DNA from: Pseudomonas cedrina subsp. cedrina
GTDB lineage: Bacteria; Pseudomonadota; Gammaproteobacteria; Pseudomonadales; Pseudomonadaceae
Direction of reading: 5' to 3'
Assembly (NCBI RefSeq): GCF_001983175.1
Contig: NZ_MNPW01000013.1
Span: 147,250 to 211,249 of the forward strand
DNA length: 64,000 nt
How positions within the stretch are numbered: the first letter of the stretch is position 1; each line of letters opens with the position of its first letter. Made by a program: the position numbers and the translations under genes. This document shows positions 8,399 to 16,487 of this stretch, one piece after another. The notes under the pieces were generated by a model that was given only the letters and a program-made list of their open reading frames with translations, had not been told where the DNA came from and ran no database searches.

Positions 8399-9448
8399 CT
8401 AACCCGCCTTGGCTTTTTCCGGCAAGTCCGCCGCCAGTTTTTCCAGGAAGATGGCCAATGCAACCTCTTCGGCCTTGAGCCCTTTGCGCAGGCGCGGCTT
8501 GGGCAACCGGGAGAGTTCACCGAGGCTGAAATGCTCGAGCACGGCGGGGTGGATGTAGCACTTGCGGCACACCGCCGGGGTATTGCCCAACTGTTTGGCG
8601 ACATCCTTGACCATGGCGACCACATGTTTTTTCGCGTCGGACTCAGGCTGCCACTGCAACTCGCGCAACACCGCCAACGCCATGGCGGTACCGGCCCAGG
8701 TGCGGTAGTCCTTGGCCGTAAAGTCCGCCCCGGTGAGGCGATGCAGGTACTCATTCACGTCGTGGGAACTGACAGTGTGCCGTTCGCCGTCCTCGTCCAG
8801 GTACTGGAACAGGTTCTGCCCCGGCAGTTCCAGGCAACGCTTGACCACTGTGGCCAGGCGCCGATCCTTGACGCTGACCTGATGCTCGACGCCGCTTTTG
8901 CCGCGAAACTGGAACTGGATCTCGCTGCCTTTGACATCCACATGGCGGGTGCGCAGGGTGGTCAGCCCGTAGGACTTGTTATCCCGCGCATACTGGGTGT
9001 TACCGACCCGGATCAGCGTCGCATCCAGCAGCATCACGACCGTGGCCAGCACTTTTTCGCGGGTGAAGCCCGGTTCGGCAATTTGCGCTTCCAGCTGTTT
9101 GCGCAGTTTCGGCAATGCCTTGCCGAACGCCTGCAGCCTTGAGTATTTGTCGGTGTCGCGCACTTCGCGCCAGCGTGCGTGATAGCGGTACTGCTTGCGC
9201 CCGCGCGCGTCGCGGCCAGTGGCTTGCAGATGGCCGCTCGGGTCGGCGCAGATCCAAACATCGGTGTAGGCGGGCGGCACGGCCAAGGTGTTGAGGCGCT
9301 TGATCTCGTCGGCGTCGGTGATGCGTTCGCCCTTGGGGTCGAAGTACTGGAAGGTGCCCCGCACTTTTTTTCGGCGGATGCCGGGCTGAGTGTCGTCAAC
9401 GTAGTGCAGGTCGCGGGGCAGGTCGGCAGGCAACGCAGAATCAGGCAT
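8399..9448 (-). CDS. DNA topoisomerase IB (poxvirus-like)
   Basis: 349 residues, a normal length for bacterial topoisomerase IB. The N-terminal domain (LPRDLHYVDDTQPGIRRKKV) is followed by the catalytic domain with LLDATLIRVGNTQYARDN, KDRRLATVVKR and DYRTWAGTAMA, which supply the conserved basic residues. The nucleophile is most likely Tyr298 in KCYIHPAVLEHF. The enzyme nicks one DNA strand through a 3'-phosphotyrosyl link and relaxes supercoils without ATP. It is monocistronic between the ABC-F and mod genes. Confidence 0.93.
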   Translation of the reverse strand: MPDSALPADLPRDLHYVDDTQPGIRRKKVRGTFQYFDPKGERITDADEIKRLNTLAVPPAYTDVWICADPSGHLQATGRDARGRKQYRYHARWREVRDTDKYSRLQAFGKALPKLRKQLEAQIAEPGFTREKVLATVVMLLDATLIRVGNTQYARDNKSYGLTTLRTRHVDVKGSEIQFQFRGKSGVEHQVSVKDRRLATVVKRCLELPGQNLFQYLDEDGERHTVSSHDVNEYLHRLTGADFTAKDYRTWAGTAMALAVLRELQWQPESDAKKHVVAMVKDVAKQLGNTPAVCRKCYIHPAVLEHFSLGELSRLPKPRLRKGLKAEEVALAIFLEKLAADLPEKAKAG

Positions 9449-9523
9449 GGTGCGGGTTCCTTGGCAAATCAGGCCGGTATGTCTGATTGACCGCAGCGGC
9501 TTGCGGACGTGCCAAAAGGTTTG

Positions 9524-10603
9524 CTACGCCAGTACCGCGACCGCCTTGATCTGCGCCCACAGCACCTGCCCGGGGTGCAGTTGCAGTTGGTCGCGCGAGA
9601 ACCGCGTGATGCGCGCCAGCAACGGCGTACCATCGGCGTCCAGGCGCACCAGCACATGCGCGCTGTTATCCGCCGCAATCTCCTGGGTAACCGTCACCGG
9701 CAGGCGGTTGAGGATGCTGCTGTGTTCCTCCGCTTGCAGGCTGAGGCTGACGTCCCGCGCCTGCACCTTGATGCGCAACGCCTTGCCCATTGCCAGCGGC
9801 GCGTGGGCGACGCGCATGTGCAAAGTGCTGGCGGGCAGTTGCAGCGTGAGCAATTGATAGTGCTCGTCGTAGGCACTCACCGTGCCGGTGATCACCACGC
9901 CGGCGTCGTCGCCCAGCGCCAGGGGCAGGTCGAGCCGCGCCAGGGTCTCGCCGATGGGGCCACTGGCCAGGGCCTTGCCGTCGCTGAGCAAGACGAGGTG
10001 ATCGGCCAGGCGCGCGACCTCATCCCTGGCATGGCTGACATACAGCACCGGGATATCCAGTTCATCGTGCAGGCGTTCGAGGTAGGGCAGGATTTCGCCT
10101 TTGCGCGTGCTGTCCAGAGCGGCGAGCGGCTCGTCCATCAACAGCAGGCTCGGGCTGGTGAGCAGCGCGCGGGCGATGCCGATGCGCTGGCGCTCGCCGC
10201 CGGACAGGTGGTGCGGGTGGCGATCAAGCAAGTGGCCGATGCCCAATAACTGCGTGGCCTGGGCCATGTCCACGTGGCGCTGTTGGCGCGGGATGCGCTT
10301 GAGGCCGAACTCCAGATTGGCCCGCACCGACAAATGCGCGAACAGGCTGGGCTCCTGGAACACGTAGCCCAGCGCGCGTTTATGCGGGGGTACGAACAGC
10401 CCCTTGCGGCTGTCTTGCCAGACTTCATCGTTGACCTGGATAAAGGCTTCTTCGGCGCGCTCCAGTCCGGCGATACAGCGCAGGCAGGTGGTCTTGCCGG
10501 AACCGGAATGCCCGTACAATGCAGTCACGCCGCGACCGGGCACGTGCACATCCACGTCGAGGGCAAAGCCCGGATACTTAAGATGCAGGCGTACATCAAT
10601 CAT
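9524..10603 (-). CDS. modC: Molybdate ABC transporter ATPase
   Basis: 359 residues. The ABC domain has Walker A GHSGSGKTT, signature LSGGERQRIGIARAL and Walker B LLLMDEPLAALD. A C-terminal TOBE/Mop domain follows (about residues 295-355, KALRIKVQARDVSLSL), which binds oxyanion and is diagnostic for ModC. It energises molybdate import by ModB with the binding protein ModA. Only two bases separate the modB stop from the modC start. Last gene of modABC. Confidence 0.95.
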   Translation of the reverse strand: MIDVRLHLKYPGFALDVDVHVPGRGVTALYGHSGSGKTTCLRCIAGLERAEEAFIQVNDEVWQDSRKGLFVPPHKRALGYVFQEPSLFAHLSVRANLEFGLKRIPRQQRHVDMAQATQLLGIGHLLDRHPHHLSGGERQRIGIARALLTSPSLLLMDEPLAALDSTRKGEILPYLERLHDELDIPVLYVSHARDEVARLADHLVLLSDGKALASGPIGETLARLDLPLALGDDAGVVITGTVSAYDEHYQLLTLQLPASTLHMRVAHAPLAMGKALRIKVQARDVSLSLQAEEHSSILNRLPVTVTQEIAADNSAHVLVRLDADGTPLLARITRFSRDQLQLHPGQVLWAQIKAVAVLA

Positions 10604-10605
10604 CG

Positions 10606-11286
10606 TCAGCTCCAGCCCATCGGTGTCTTGCGCCTGGCATAGAGCGCCAGCAACACCAGGAACGCGAACACCACCATGGCGCCGGCCAGCCAGTGGGCCT
10701 GGGCATATTCCATGGCTTCCACGTGGTCGTAGATCTGCACGGAGACCACCCGGGTCTTGTCCGGGATATTGCCGCCGATCATCAGCACCACGCCGAATTC
10801 ACCAACGGTGTGCGCAAACCCCAGGATGGCGGCGGTGACAAACCCCGGCCGTGCCAAGGGCAGGGTCACGCTGAAGAAGGTGTCCCAGGGATTGGCGCGC
10901 AAGGTCGCGGCCACTTCCAATGGGCGCGTGCCGATGGCCGAGAAGGCGTTTTGCAACGGCTGCACCACGAACGGCATGGAATAGATCACCGAGCCGATGA
11001 CCAGCCCGGCAAAGCTGAAGGTGAGGGTGCCCAGGCCCAGCCACTGGGTGAATTGGCCGAAGAAGCCATTGGGGCCCATGGTCAGCAGCAGGTAGAAACC
11101 GATCACTGTTGGCGGCAATACCAACGGCAAGGCGACGATGGCGCCAATGGGCCCGCGCCACCAGGAACGGGTGCGCGACAGCCACAGGGCGATGGGAGTG
11201 CCGATGACCAGCAGGATCACGGTGGTCAGTGACGCCAGCTTTATGGTCAACCAGATAGCGGAAAAGTCGGCGCTCGACAGCGGCAT
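10606..11286 (-). CDS. modB: Molybdate ABC transporter permease
   Basis: 226 residues, the typical ModB length, with five to six membrane helices. The EAA-type cytoplasmic loop is visible as EVAATLRANPWDTFFSVTLP. The start codon abuts the modA stop directly, so translation is coupled. It forms the inner-membrane channel for molybdate (or tungstate). Confidence 0.95.
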   Translation of the reverse strand: MPLSSADFSAIWLTIKLASLTTVILLVIGTPIALWLSRTRSWWRGPIGAIVALPLVLPPTVIGFYLLLTMGPNGFFGQFTQWLGLGTLTFSFAGLVIGSVIYSMPFVVQPLQNAFSAIGTRPLEVAATLRANPWDTFFSVTLPLARPGFVTAAILGFAHTVGEFGVVLMIGGNIPDKTRVVSVQIYDHVEAMEYAQAHWLAGAMVVFAFLVLLALYARRKTPMGWS

Positions 11287-12039
11287 TTAAAGCTCGTAAC
11301 CGTAGGATTTGATAACGGCAGCGGCGTCAGCTCCCTTGAGGTAGTCAACCAGCGCCTTGGCCGCGGCGCTGTCTTTGCCCTTGTTGAGGATGACCGCGTC
11401 CTGTTTGATCGGGTCGTGCATGGACGCCGGAACGATCCAGGCCGAACCGCTGGTGACCTTGCCGTCCTTATAGATCTGCGACAAGGCAACGAAGCCCAGC
11501 TCGGCATTGCCGGTGGAGACGAACTGGTAGGCCTGGGTGATGTTCTGGCCTTCAACAAGCTTGTCCCGGACCTGTTCGGTGAGGCCTTGCTTGGCCAACA
11601 CCTGGGTGGCGGCGAGGCCGTAGGGTGCGGCTTTGGGGTTGGCGATCGACAGGTGCTTGAACTGGTTCTGTTTCAGCACGTCGCCCTGGGCGTCGACGTA
11701 ACCTGGCTGCGCCGACCACAGGGCCAGGGTGCCGACGGCGTAGGTGAAGCGCGACCCCTTGACCGTCTCGCCTTCGGCTTCGAGCTTTTGCGGCGTGGTG
11801 TCGTCGGCGCTCAGGAACACCTGGAATGGCGCGCCGTTCTTGATCTGAGTGTAGAACTGGCCGGTAGCGCCGTAGGCGGCGACCAGTTTATGGCCGGTGG
11901 ATTTTTCGAAGTTGGCGGCAATCGCCTGGATCGGTGCGGTGAAATTGGCGGCCACGGCCACTTGGACTTCATCGGCATGCACCGAACCGAAAGCAAGGGC
12001 CGCGACCAGGCCGGCCAGGCGTGAGGCGTGAATCTTCAT
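11287..12039 (-). CDS. modA: Periplasmic molybdate-binding protein
   Basis: 250 residues from the ATG seven bases after GGAG; a longer frame running into the upstream palindrome was rejected. A signal peptide (MKIHASRLAGLVAALAFG...HA) ends near residue 23, and the mature protein starts DEVQVAVAANFTAPIQAI. That AANF segment and the later YGATGQFYTQIKNGAPFQ match ModA. It captures molybdate in the periplasm for ModBC. A ModE operator lies upstream at 12222-12249, with a large REP palindrome in the presumed leader. Confidence 0.95.
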   Translation of the reverse strand: MKIHASRLAGLVAALAFGSVHADEVQVAVAANFTAPIQAIAANFEKSTGHKLVAAYGATGQFYTQIKNGAPFQVFLSADDTTPQKLEAEGETVKGSRFTYAVGTLALWSAQPGYVDAQGDVLKQNQFKHLSIANPKAAPYGLAATQVLAKQGLTEQVRDKLVEGQNITQAYQFVSTGNAELGFVALSQIYKDGKVTSGSAWIVPASMHDPIKQDAVILNKGKDSAAAKALVDYLKGADAAAVIKSYGYEL

Positions 12040-12078
12040 CAAACAGCTCCTTTGAATACGTACGGCTGACCTGCACCT

Positions 12079-12209
12079 GTAGTGAGCGGGCTTGCCGCGC
12101 TGGGTGGCGAAGCCGCCCCAATAGAGATACCTCCGACCTTCAGGTAGAACCGAGCCGCTTGGTTTGGGGCGGCTTCGCCACCCAGCGCGGGACAAGCCCG
12201 CTCACTACA
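12079..12209. repeat. Long REP palindrome in the modA leader
   Basis: Arms of about 43 bp (from 12079 and back to 12209), starting TGTAGTGAGCGGGCTTG and including GGTGGCGAAGCCGCCCC, are near-perfect inverted copies around a 45-bp loop. The loop carries an AGATACCT motif at 12125-12132. It lies between the ModE operator and the modA start, so the mod transcript would carry a very stable hairpin. Confidence 0.85.
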
Positions 12210-12221
12210 ACGGGAGGCTTA

Positions 12222-12249
12222 ATCGCTATGTACGCGAATATATAGCGAT
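12222..12249 (-). promoter_or_regulatory. ModE operator upstream of modABC
   Basis: ATCGCTATGTA, a 6-bp spacer (CGCGAA) and TATATAGCGAT form an inverted repeat. It matches the E. coli ModE box (ATCGNTATATA-N6-TATATANCGAT) at all but one defined position. On the minus strand it contains a TATATT -10-like hexamer. ModE with bound molybdate represses mod transcription by covering the promoter, so the operon should be shut off when molybdate is plentiful. No modE gene is in the window. Confidence 0.85.
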
Positions 12250-12271
12250 AGCCCGGTGCCGGTACAGCGCA

Positions 12272-12312
12272 AAGTTGCCGCAGGTGCCGCAGGTGCCGCA
12301 GGTGCCGCAGGG
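12272..12312. repeat. Short tandem repeat, 9-bp unit
   Basis: The unit GCCGCAGGT repeats four times in a row just past the stop of the nitronate monooxygenase gene (converging side). It is intergenic, between that gene and the ModE operator. Confidence 0.75.
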
Positions 12313-12320
12313 TGACGCTT

Positions 12321-13379
12321 TTACCTGAGCTTGGCCAGCGCCTGCTCCGCCAGTTCGCGCGTCAGCTCATAGGTGGTGGTGTCTTTGCCCAGGCGAAGCG
12401 CCTGGCCTGACCACAAGTTGCTGAAGCCCGCTTCATCCTTGGCCTTGAGCGGCATCAGCGCGCCGCCGGAAGTCGGGAATGCCGGGGCGGCGGGGTTGAT
12501 CGCGCCCAACTCACGCATTACCCGGTTGACGATGCCCCGTGCCGGACGCCCGGTGAACAGGTTGGTCAGCGCGGTTTCGCTGGCCTGGGCGTTGCGCAAC
12601 GCATGATGGTGGGACGCGGTGATATTGGCTTCAGGGGTAAACAGGTAAGCGGTGCCGATCTGTACCGCCGAGGCGCCCAGGGCGAATGCCGCGACAATCC
12701 CGCGCGCGTCGCCGATACCGCCGGCGGCAATCACCGGCACACTGACCGCGTCGACAATTTGCGGCACCAAGGCAAACAGGCCGATCTGGGTGTTGAGATC
12801 ATCGCTGAGAAACAAGCCCCGGTGGCCACCGGCTTCAATGCCCATGGCGATGATGGCGTCGCAGCCGTGTTGTTCCAGCCAGAGGGCTTCTTCTACCGTG
12901 GTAGCCGAGGACAGCACTTTGGCACCCGTGGCTTTTACCCGATCCAGCAACGATTTTTCCGGCAAGCCAAAGTGGAAACTGACGACCTCGGGGCGGAAAG
13001 CTTCGACCACCTCGCACGCCGCCTCGTTGAACGGTGCGCGGTTGGAGACCGGGGTTGGCGCATCAAAGTCGGCACCCAATTCGCGGTAGTACGGCTCCAG
13101 CAATGCCTTCCAGCGGTGATCCCGGGCGTCGTCGGGCGCGGGCGGCTGGTGGCAGAAGAAATTCACGTTGATGGGGCGCGAGCTGGCTTGGCGGATCTCG
13201 GTCAGCGCGTCGCGCAGTTGCTCGATGCTCAGCGCCGCAGCCGGCAGTGAACCCAGGGCACCGGCATTATTGGCGGCGATGACCATGGCCGTGGTGGTAC
13301 CGACCGCCATGGGTGCCTGGATGATCGGTACTTCGATGCCCAGCAGGTCGAGAAGGCGCGTATCTGGCCAGGTGCTCAT
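12321..13379 (-). CDS. Nitronate monooxygenase (2-nitropropane dioxygenase family)
   Basis: 352 residues from an ATG preceded by a GGAG nine bases up. It is a TIM-barrel FMN protein: the N-terminal LGIEVPIIQAPMAVGTTTAM and the FMN-phosphate segment VPVIAAGGIGDARGIVAAFA followed by GASAVQIGTAYLF are the family marks. Members oxidise alkyl nitronates such as propionate-3-nitronate. Other flavin oxidoreductases share the fold, so the exact substrate is uncertain. It is unlinked to neighbours by operon structure. Confidence 0.85.
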   Translation of the reverse strand: MSTWPDTRLLDLLGIEVPIIQAPMAVGTTTAMVIAANNAGALGSLPAAALSIEQLRDALTEIRQASSRPINVNFFCHQPPAPDDARDHRWKALLEPYYRELGADFDAPTPVSNRAPFNEAACEVVEAFRPEVVSFHFGLPEKSLLDRVKATGAKVLSSATTVEEALWLEQHGCDAIIAMGIEAGGHRGLFLSDDLNTQIGLFALVPQIVDAVSVPVIAAGGIGDARGIVAAFALGASAVQIGTAYLFTPEANITASHHHALRNAQASETALTNLFTGRPARGIVNRVMRELGAINPAAPAFPTSGGALMPLKAKDEAGFSNLWSGQALRLGKDTTTYELTRELAEQALAKLR

Positions 13380-13462
13380 GGGGTGTGTCTCCAGCGTCAA
13401 TGGGGCTTTGCGCTGTTTTAACAGGGCCCTCGGCCGCCGGCCACTCTGTTTTATTCACTGGA

Positions 13463-14545
13463 CTAAAGTAACGTTTCGTGGTGCGTGAGGCGTACGGGCT
13501 CAGCCTCGCTTTCGCGTTGCAGCAACTGCTGCTTGCGCGCGACGCCCCAGCGGTAGCCCGACAGATCCCCGTCGCTGCGCACCACACGGTGGCAAGGGAT
13601 TGCCACGGCCAGGCGGTTGGCGCCACAGGCCTGTGCCACCGCGCGGTACGCCGTCGGCGCGCCGATTCGCGCGGCAATCTGTGCGTAGCTGGCCGTGCTG
13701 CCGGGCGGGATCTCGCGCAAGGCTTGCCACACCCGTTCCTGAAACGCTGTGCCACGCAAATCCAGCGGCAAATCCAGGCCAAGCGCGGGGGCTTCGACAA
13801 AACCCACAACCTGGGCGACCAACTGTTCGAAGCGTGGGTCGGCGCCCACCAGCTCGGCGTTGGGGAATTGATCCTGCAGGTCACGCACCAGTTGGTCCGG
13901 GTCATCGCCCAGCAGGATCGCGCACACGCCGCGTTCGCTTCGCGCCACCAGGATGGCTCCCAGCGAACATTGCCCGACGGCGAACAGGATCGCGTTGTTG
14001 GTGCCGCCGGCCTTGTAGTCGCTGGGTTTCATGCCCAGAAGCTGGTTGGCAGACTCGTAAAAGCGGCTGTTGGAATTGTAGCCCGCGTCATACAGCGCAT
14101 CGGTCACCGAGTGGGAGCCCTTGAGGCCGTCGCGCACTTTGCGCGAACGGTGGGCGCTGGCGTAGCCCTTGGGCGTCAGACCGGTCACGGCTTTGAACAC
14201 GCGATGAAAATGGAAGGGGCTCAACTTGGCGTGCGTGGCCAGTGCGTTCAGGCTGGGCGGCGTCTCGGCCTGTTCGATATGCCGACAGGCGTCGGCCACC
14301 AGCTGTGCATGCTGAGCGGCGAGTTGGGTCTGGTCGGCGGCGGCGCGTTTGTTCGCGCGATACCCGGCGGCTTCGGCCTGCGCCGGGGTGTCGAAGAACT
14401 CGACGTTTTCCGGGCGTGGCAAGCGTGAAACGCTGCTGGCGCGGCAGTACACGCCGGTCGTCTTCACGCCATAGACGAACAGCGCATCGGCCTTGGGATC
14501 GCGGGCGAGAATCGCTGCCCAGCGTGGGTCTTGTTCGGTAGTCAT
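13463..14545 (-). CDS. ada: Ada-type methylated-DNA methyltransferase/regulator with degenerate zinc site
   Basis: 360 residues; I chose the ATG at 14545 over a GTG three codons up. The order is N-Ada domain (to about residue 80), AraC-type helix-turn-helix (HAKLSPFHFHRVFKAVTG) and a C-terminal O6-methylguanine methyltransferase with the acceptor Cys318 in AIPCHRVV. In E. coli Ada four cysteines (38, 42, 69, 72) hold zinc and sense methylphosphotriesters. Here only the first is kept (Cys34); the others are Ser38, Asn65 and Ala68. Guanine repair should therefore be intact, but phosphotriester sensing is doubtful. alkB lies immediately upstream on the same strand. Confidence 0.92.
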   Translation of the reverse strand: MTTEQDPRWAAILARDPKADALFVYGVKTTGVYCRASSVSRLPRPENVEFFDTPAQAEAAGYRANKRAAADQTQLAAQHAQLVADACRHIEQAETPPSLNALATHAKLSPFHFHRVFKAVTGLTPKGYASAHRSRKVRDGLKGSHSVTDALYDAGYNSNSRFYESANQLLGMKPSDYKAGGTNNAILFAVGQCSLGAILVARSERGVCAILLGDDPDQLVRDLQDQFPNAELVGADPRFEQLVAQVVGFVEAPALGLDLPLDLRGTAFQERVWQALREIPPGSTASYAQIAARIGAPTAYRAVAQACGANRLAVAIPCHRVVRSDGDLSGYRWGVARKQQLLQRESEAEPVRLTHHETLL

Positions 14546-14620
14546 GCTCGACACTCTTGACGGATCCTGCCCAGATTAGTCGTGCCGCCAACACCTGGCA
14601 CTCTGAAGCTTGCGGTCAAA

Positions 14621-15286
14621 TCAACCTGCGGCGCGAAAGGTCAGGTTGATGCGTTGCGGGCCCATGACCGGGTGCACGCCATCCTTGATCGGCATCACCC
14701 CGTGGAAACGCAGGCGATCGACGCCGCCCCAGACCACCACGTCGCCATGGAACAGCGAGACTTTACGGGTCTTGTCACTGCGCGCATGCCCACCAAACAG
14801 GAAAATCGCCGGCAAGCCGAGCGATAGCGAGACCACGGGTTCGCTGTAGCGGCGTTCATTTTTGTCTTGGTGCAAGGACATTTTCGCGCCTGGCACATAA
14901 CGGTTGATCAGGCAGGCGTCGGGCGCAAAGTCGAGAAAACCGGCCTCTGCCGCCGCCAGCACCGCCAATTCGCGCAAGACGTCGGGCATGCGCGGCCAGG
15001 GCTGCTGGCTGCGCGGGTCGAGTGGGGTGTAGCGATAACCGGAACGGTCGGTGGTCCAGCCCAGGTCGCCGCAGCTGCTCAGCGCCGCCGACATGGTAAA
15101 GCCACCGGGCGTGACCATTTGCCGAAACGGCGATTGAGCCAGCACTCGCCGCAGCTCCGGCAACAGGCGCTCAACCCAGGGCAAAGCGTAGCCGCGTAAC
15201 ACGTAGGACTGTTCGCCTATTTGCTCGCGCCCCGCAGGTTGCCGAAGCGCGTCATCGGCGAACAGGTCGGCGGTGGGGCCAGGCAT
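14621..15286 (-). CDS. alkB: Alpha-ketoglutarate-dependent DNA dealkylase AlkB
   Basis: 221 residues, close to E. coli AlkB. Iron ligands are visible as HQD (MSLHQDKNERR) and a later His in LRFHGVMPIKDGVHPV. The 2-oxoglutarate-binding arginine is in RINLTFR at the C-terminus. The N-terminal substrate-lid region includes GGFTMSAALSSCGDLGW and GYRYTPLDP. It removes methyl groups from 1-methyladenine and 3-methylcytosine. It is transcribed towards ada with a 75-bp gap, giving an adaptive-response pair in the order alkB-ada, reversed from E. coli. Confidence 0.94.
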   Translation of the reverse strand: MPGPTADLFADDALRQPAGREQIGEQSYVLRGYALPWVERLLPELRRVLAQSPFRQMVTPGGFTMSAALSSCGDLGWTTDRSGYRYTPLDPRSQQPWPRMPDVLRELAVLAAAEAGFLDFAPDACLINRYVPGAKMSLHQDKNERRYSEPVVSLSLGLPAIFLFGGHARSDKTRKVSLFHGDVVVWGGVDRLRFHGVMPIKDGVHPVMGPQRINLTFRAAG

Positions 15287-15290
15287 CGTC

Positions 15291-15458
15291 TTACAGTGCC
15301 TTGCTCACATTGATGTCGGTGATCTCATCACTGGCATCATGAATTTTCGCCAGCGCCTGCTTGGCTTCTTCCACGCTGTTGCTGGACAGTTGCGCGAACT
15401 CAAAGCGGCGTTCGCCGTTGAGCTTGTACTTGATCACGTATTTGGTAGTGGTCGTCAC
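15291..15458 (-). CDS. Small 55-residue protein, function unknown
   Basis: GTG start with an upstream AGGA ribosome-binding site. The product begins MTTTTKYVIKYKLNGERRFE and ends DINVSKAL; it is charged, with an alternating beta-like N-terminus and a helical EEAKQALAKIHDAS segment. There is no signal peptide or cysteine. It lies between the DUF1883 gene and alkB, all on the minus strand, so it may be cotranscribed. I do not recognise a family. Its good ribosome-binding site and amino-acid balance make it a likely real gene that automatic calling could miss. Confidence 0.65.
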   Translation of the reverse strand: MTTTTKYVIKYKLNGERRFEFAQLSSNSVEEAKQALAKIHDASDEITDINVSKAL

Positions 15459-15488
15459 GGCTATTTCCTGTGAAAGGTTCAGATCAGC

Positions 15489-15791
15489 TCAGCTCAGCTT
15501 GGTGCTGGTGCGCCGCACAATGCGGATCTTGTGGGACAACGCGGGCTTGCGGGTCACGCTGATGGCGCGGCGCGTGACTACATCCAGGGTGATGTTCCAG
15601 AACCCGGTGCTCGGCGCGGTGATTTTGGCAGGGAACTTCTCAAAGGCGCCGCCGTGGTAGGTGTGGCGGCCGCCGTTCTTGAAGCTGCGAAAATTCGCGT
15701 CGCTCATCAGACGAATATTACAAGTTTGCGAGCATTCGATGACGACAATGTCCCCCTCGTTGAGGTGCTCGCGCTGGTGAATGAATTTCAT
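15489..15791 (-). CDS. DUF1883 domain protein
   Basis: 100 residues, starting MKFIHQREHLNEGDIVVIEC after a GGAG eight bases up. The HLNEGDIVVIECSQTCNIRLM segment and the YHGGAFEKFPAKITAPSTG core match DUF1883, a small beta-rich domain also found in phage-like and envelope-stress contexts. No enzymatic motif is apparent. It is first in a possible three-gene minus-strand group with the 55-residue protein and alkB. Confidence 0.8.
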   Translation of the reverse strand: MKFIHQREHLNEGDIVVIECSQTCNIRLMSDANFRSFKNGGRHTYHGGAFEKFPAKITAPSTGFWNITLDVVTRRAISVTRKPALSHKIRIVRRTSTKLS

Positions 15792-16003
15792 TGGGGTGTC
15801 TCCAGAAGGGCTTTTTCTGAAAAATCAGAACGATACGTAGGTTAAGATGGAGTTTATCAGCCCCAGCGCGTTTATTATCGGATCGTCTTCAACGACGTCG
15901 ACAATTTAAAACAGTTATTTACCGAGTTATCAGGGATAAATCCTACGTTGGCGGGAGAAATTTACCATCCCCGCTGTCGTAGGGTCTTTATCGGAGGTTT
16001 TGT

Positions 16004-16357
16004 ATGAAGTGGAGTGTGTTGGTTCTGGCCCTGGCGATTGGTGGGTGTGCTTCGGTTGCAGATATCAAGCAGACCCCGCCGACCCTGGCGGTCATTTCCG
16101 GAAAGAAACCACAGGAATATGCTGCCTGTGTGGTGCGCAAACTCTCCGCTACCCGTCGGCCGCCGCAGATCGAACCGCACAAGGAAGGTGGCGTGCAGGT
16201 GATCGTGCCGCAAAAGTTTTCGGCGGACCCGTCGGCCATTTTCGAGATTGATGAACGTTCCAGTGGCAGCAGCATCAAGCTCTACGAGAGCATGTCCAAC
16301 GTGCCGATCCGTCCGGGTGACGTGAAGAAGGCTGGCGAAGAGTGCATTTCAGGCTGA
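16004..16357 (+). CDS. Small secreted lipoprotein, family A
   Basis: 117 residues with a CGGAGG ribosome-binding site. The signal MKWSVLVLALAIGGC ends in an IGGC lipobox (Cys15). After it come two cysteines (YAACVV and the C-terminal EECISG). Length, cysteine spacing and segments such as GSSIKLYES match the lipoprotein at 5381-5734 (GSTIKYYAA), so the two are probably paralogues. Envelope location is likely; function is unknown. Confidence 0.75.
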   Translation: MKWSVLVLALAIGGCASVADIKQTPPTLAVISGKKPQEYAACVVRKLSATRRPPQIEPHKEGGVQVIVPQKFSADPSAIFEIDERSSGSSIKLYESMSNVPIRPGDVKKAGEECISG

Positions 16358-16392
16358 GGCGGCCCATTTCACCTTGCTACTTTTAATCCAAT

Positions 16393-16432
16393 AAAAAGCC
16401 TGGCCCCCGCGAGCGTGGCGCTGGGCTTTTTT
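16393..16432 (+). terminator. Intrinsic terminator after the lipoprotein gene
   Basis: AAAAAGCC and GGCTTTTTT frame a GC-rich hairpin about 35 bp past the lipoprotein stop, with a six-T run. Confidence 0.65.
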
Positions 16433-16487
16433 AGCGCATTTTGCAAGTTGCCGGTTGATGCCGGCTTCTGTTTTTGGGAAGTCTTTC

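Noticed and set aside
12272..12312. Tandem repeat considered as a CRISPR-like array
   Set aside because: Nine-base units with no spacers and no cas genes; a simple tandem repeat.
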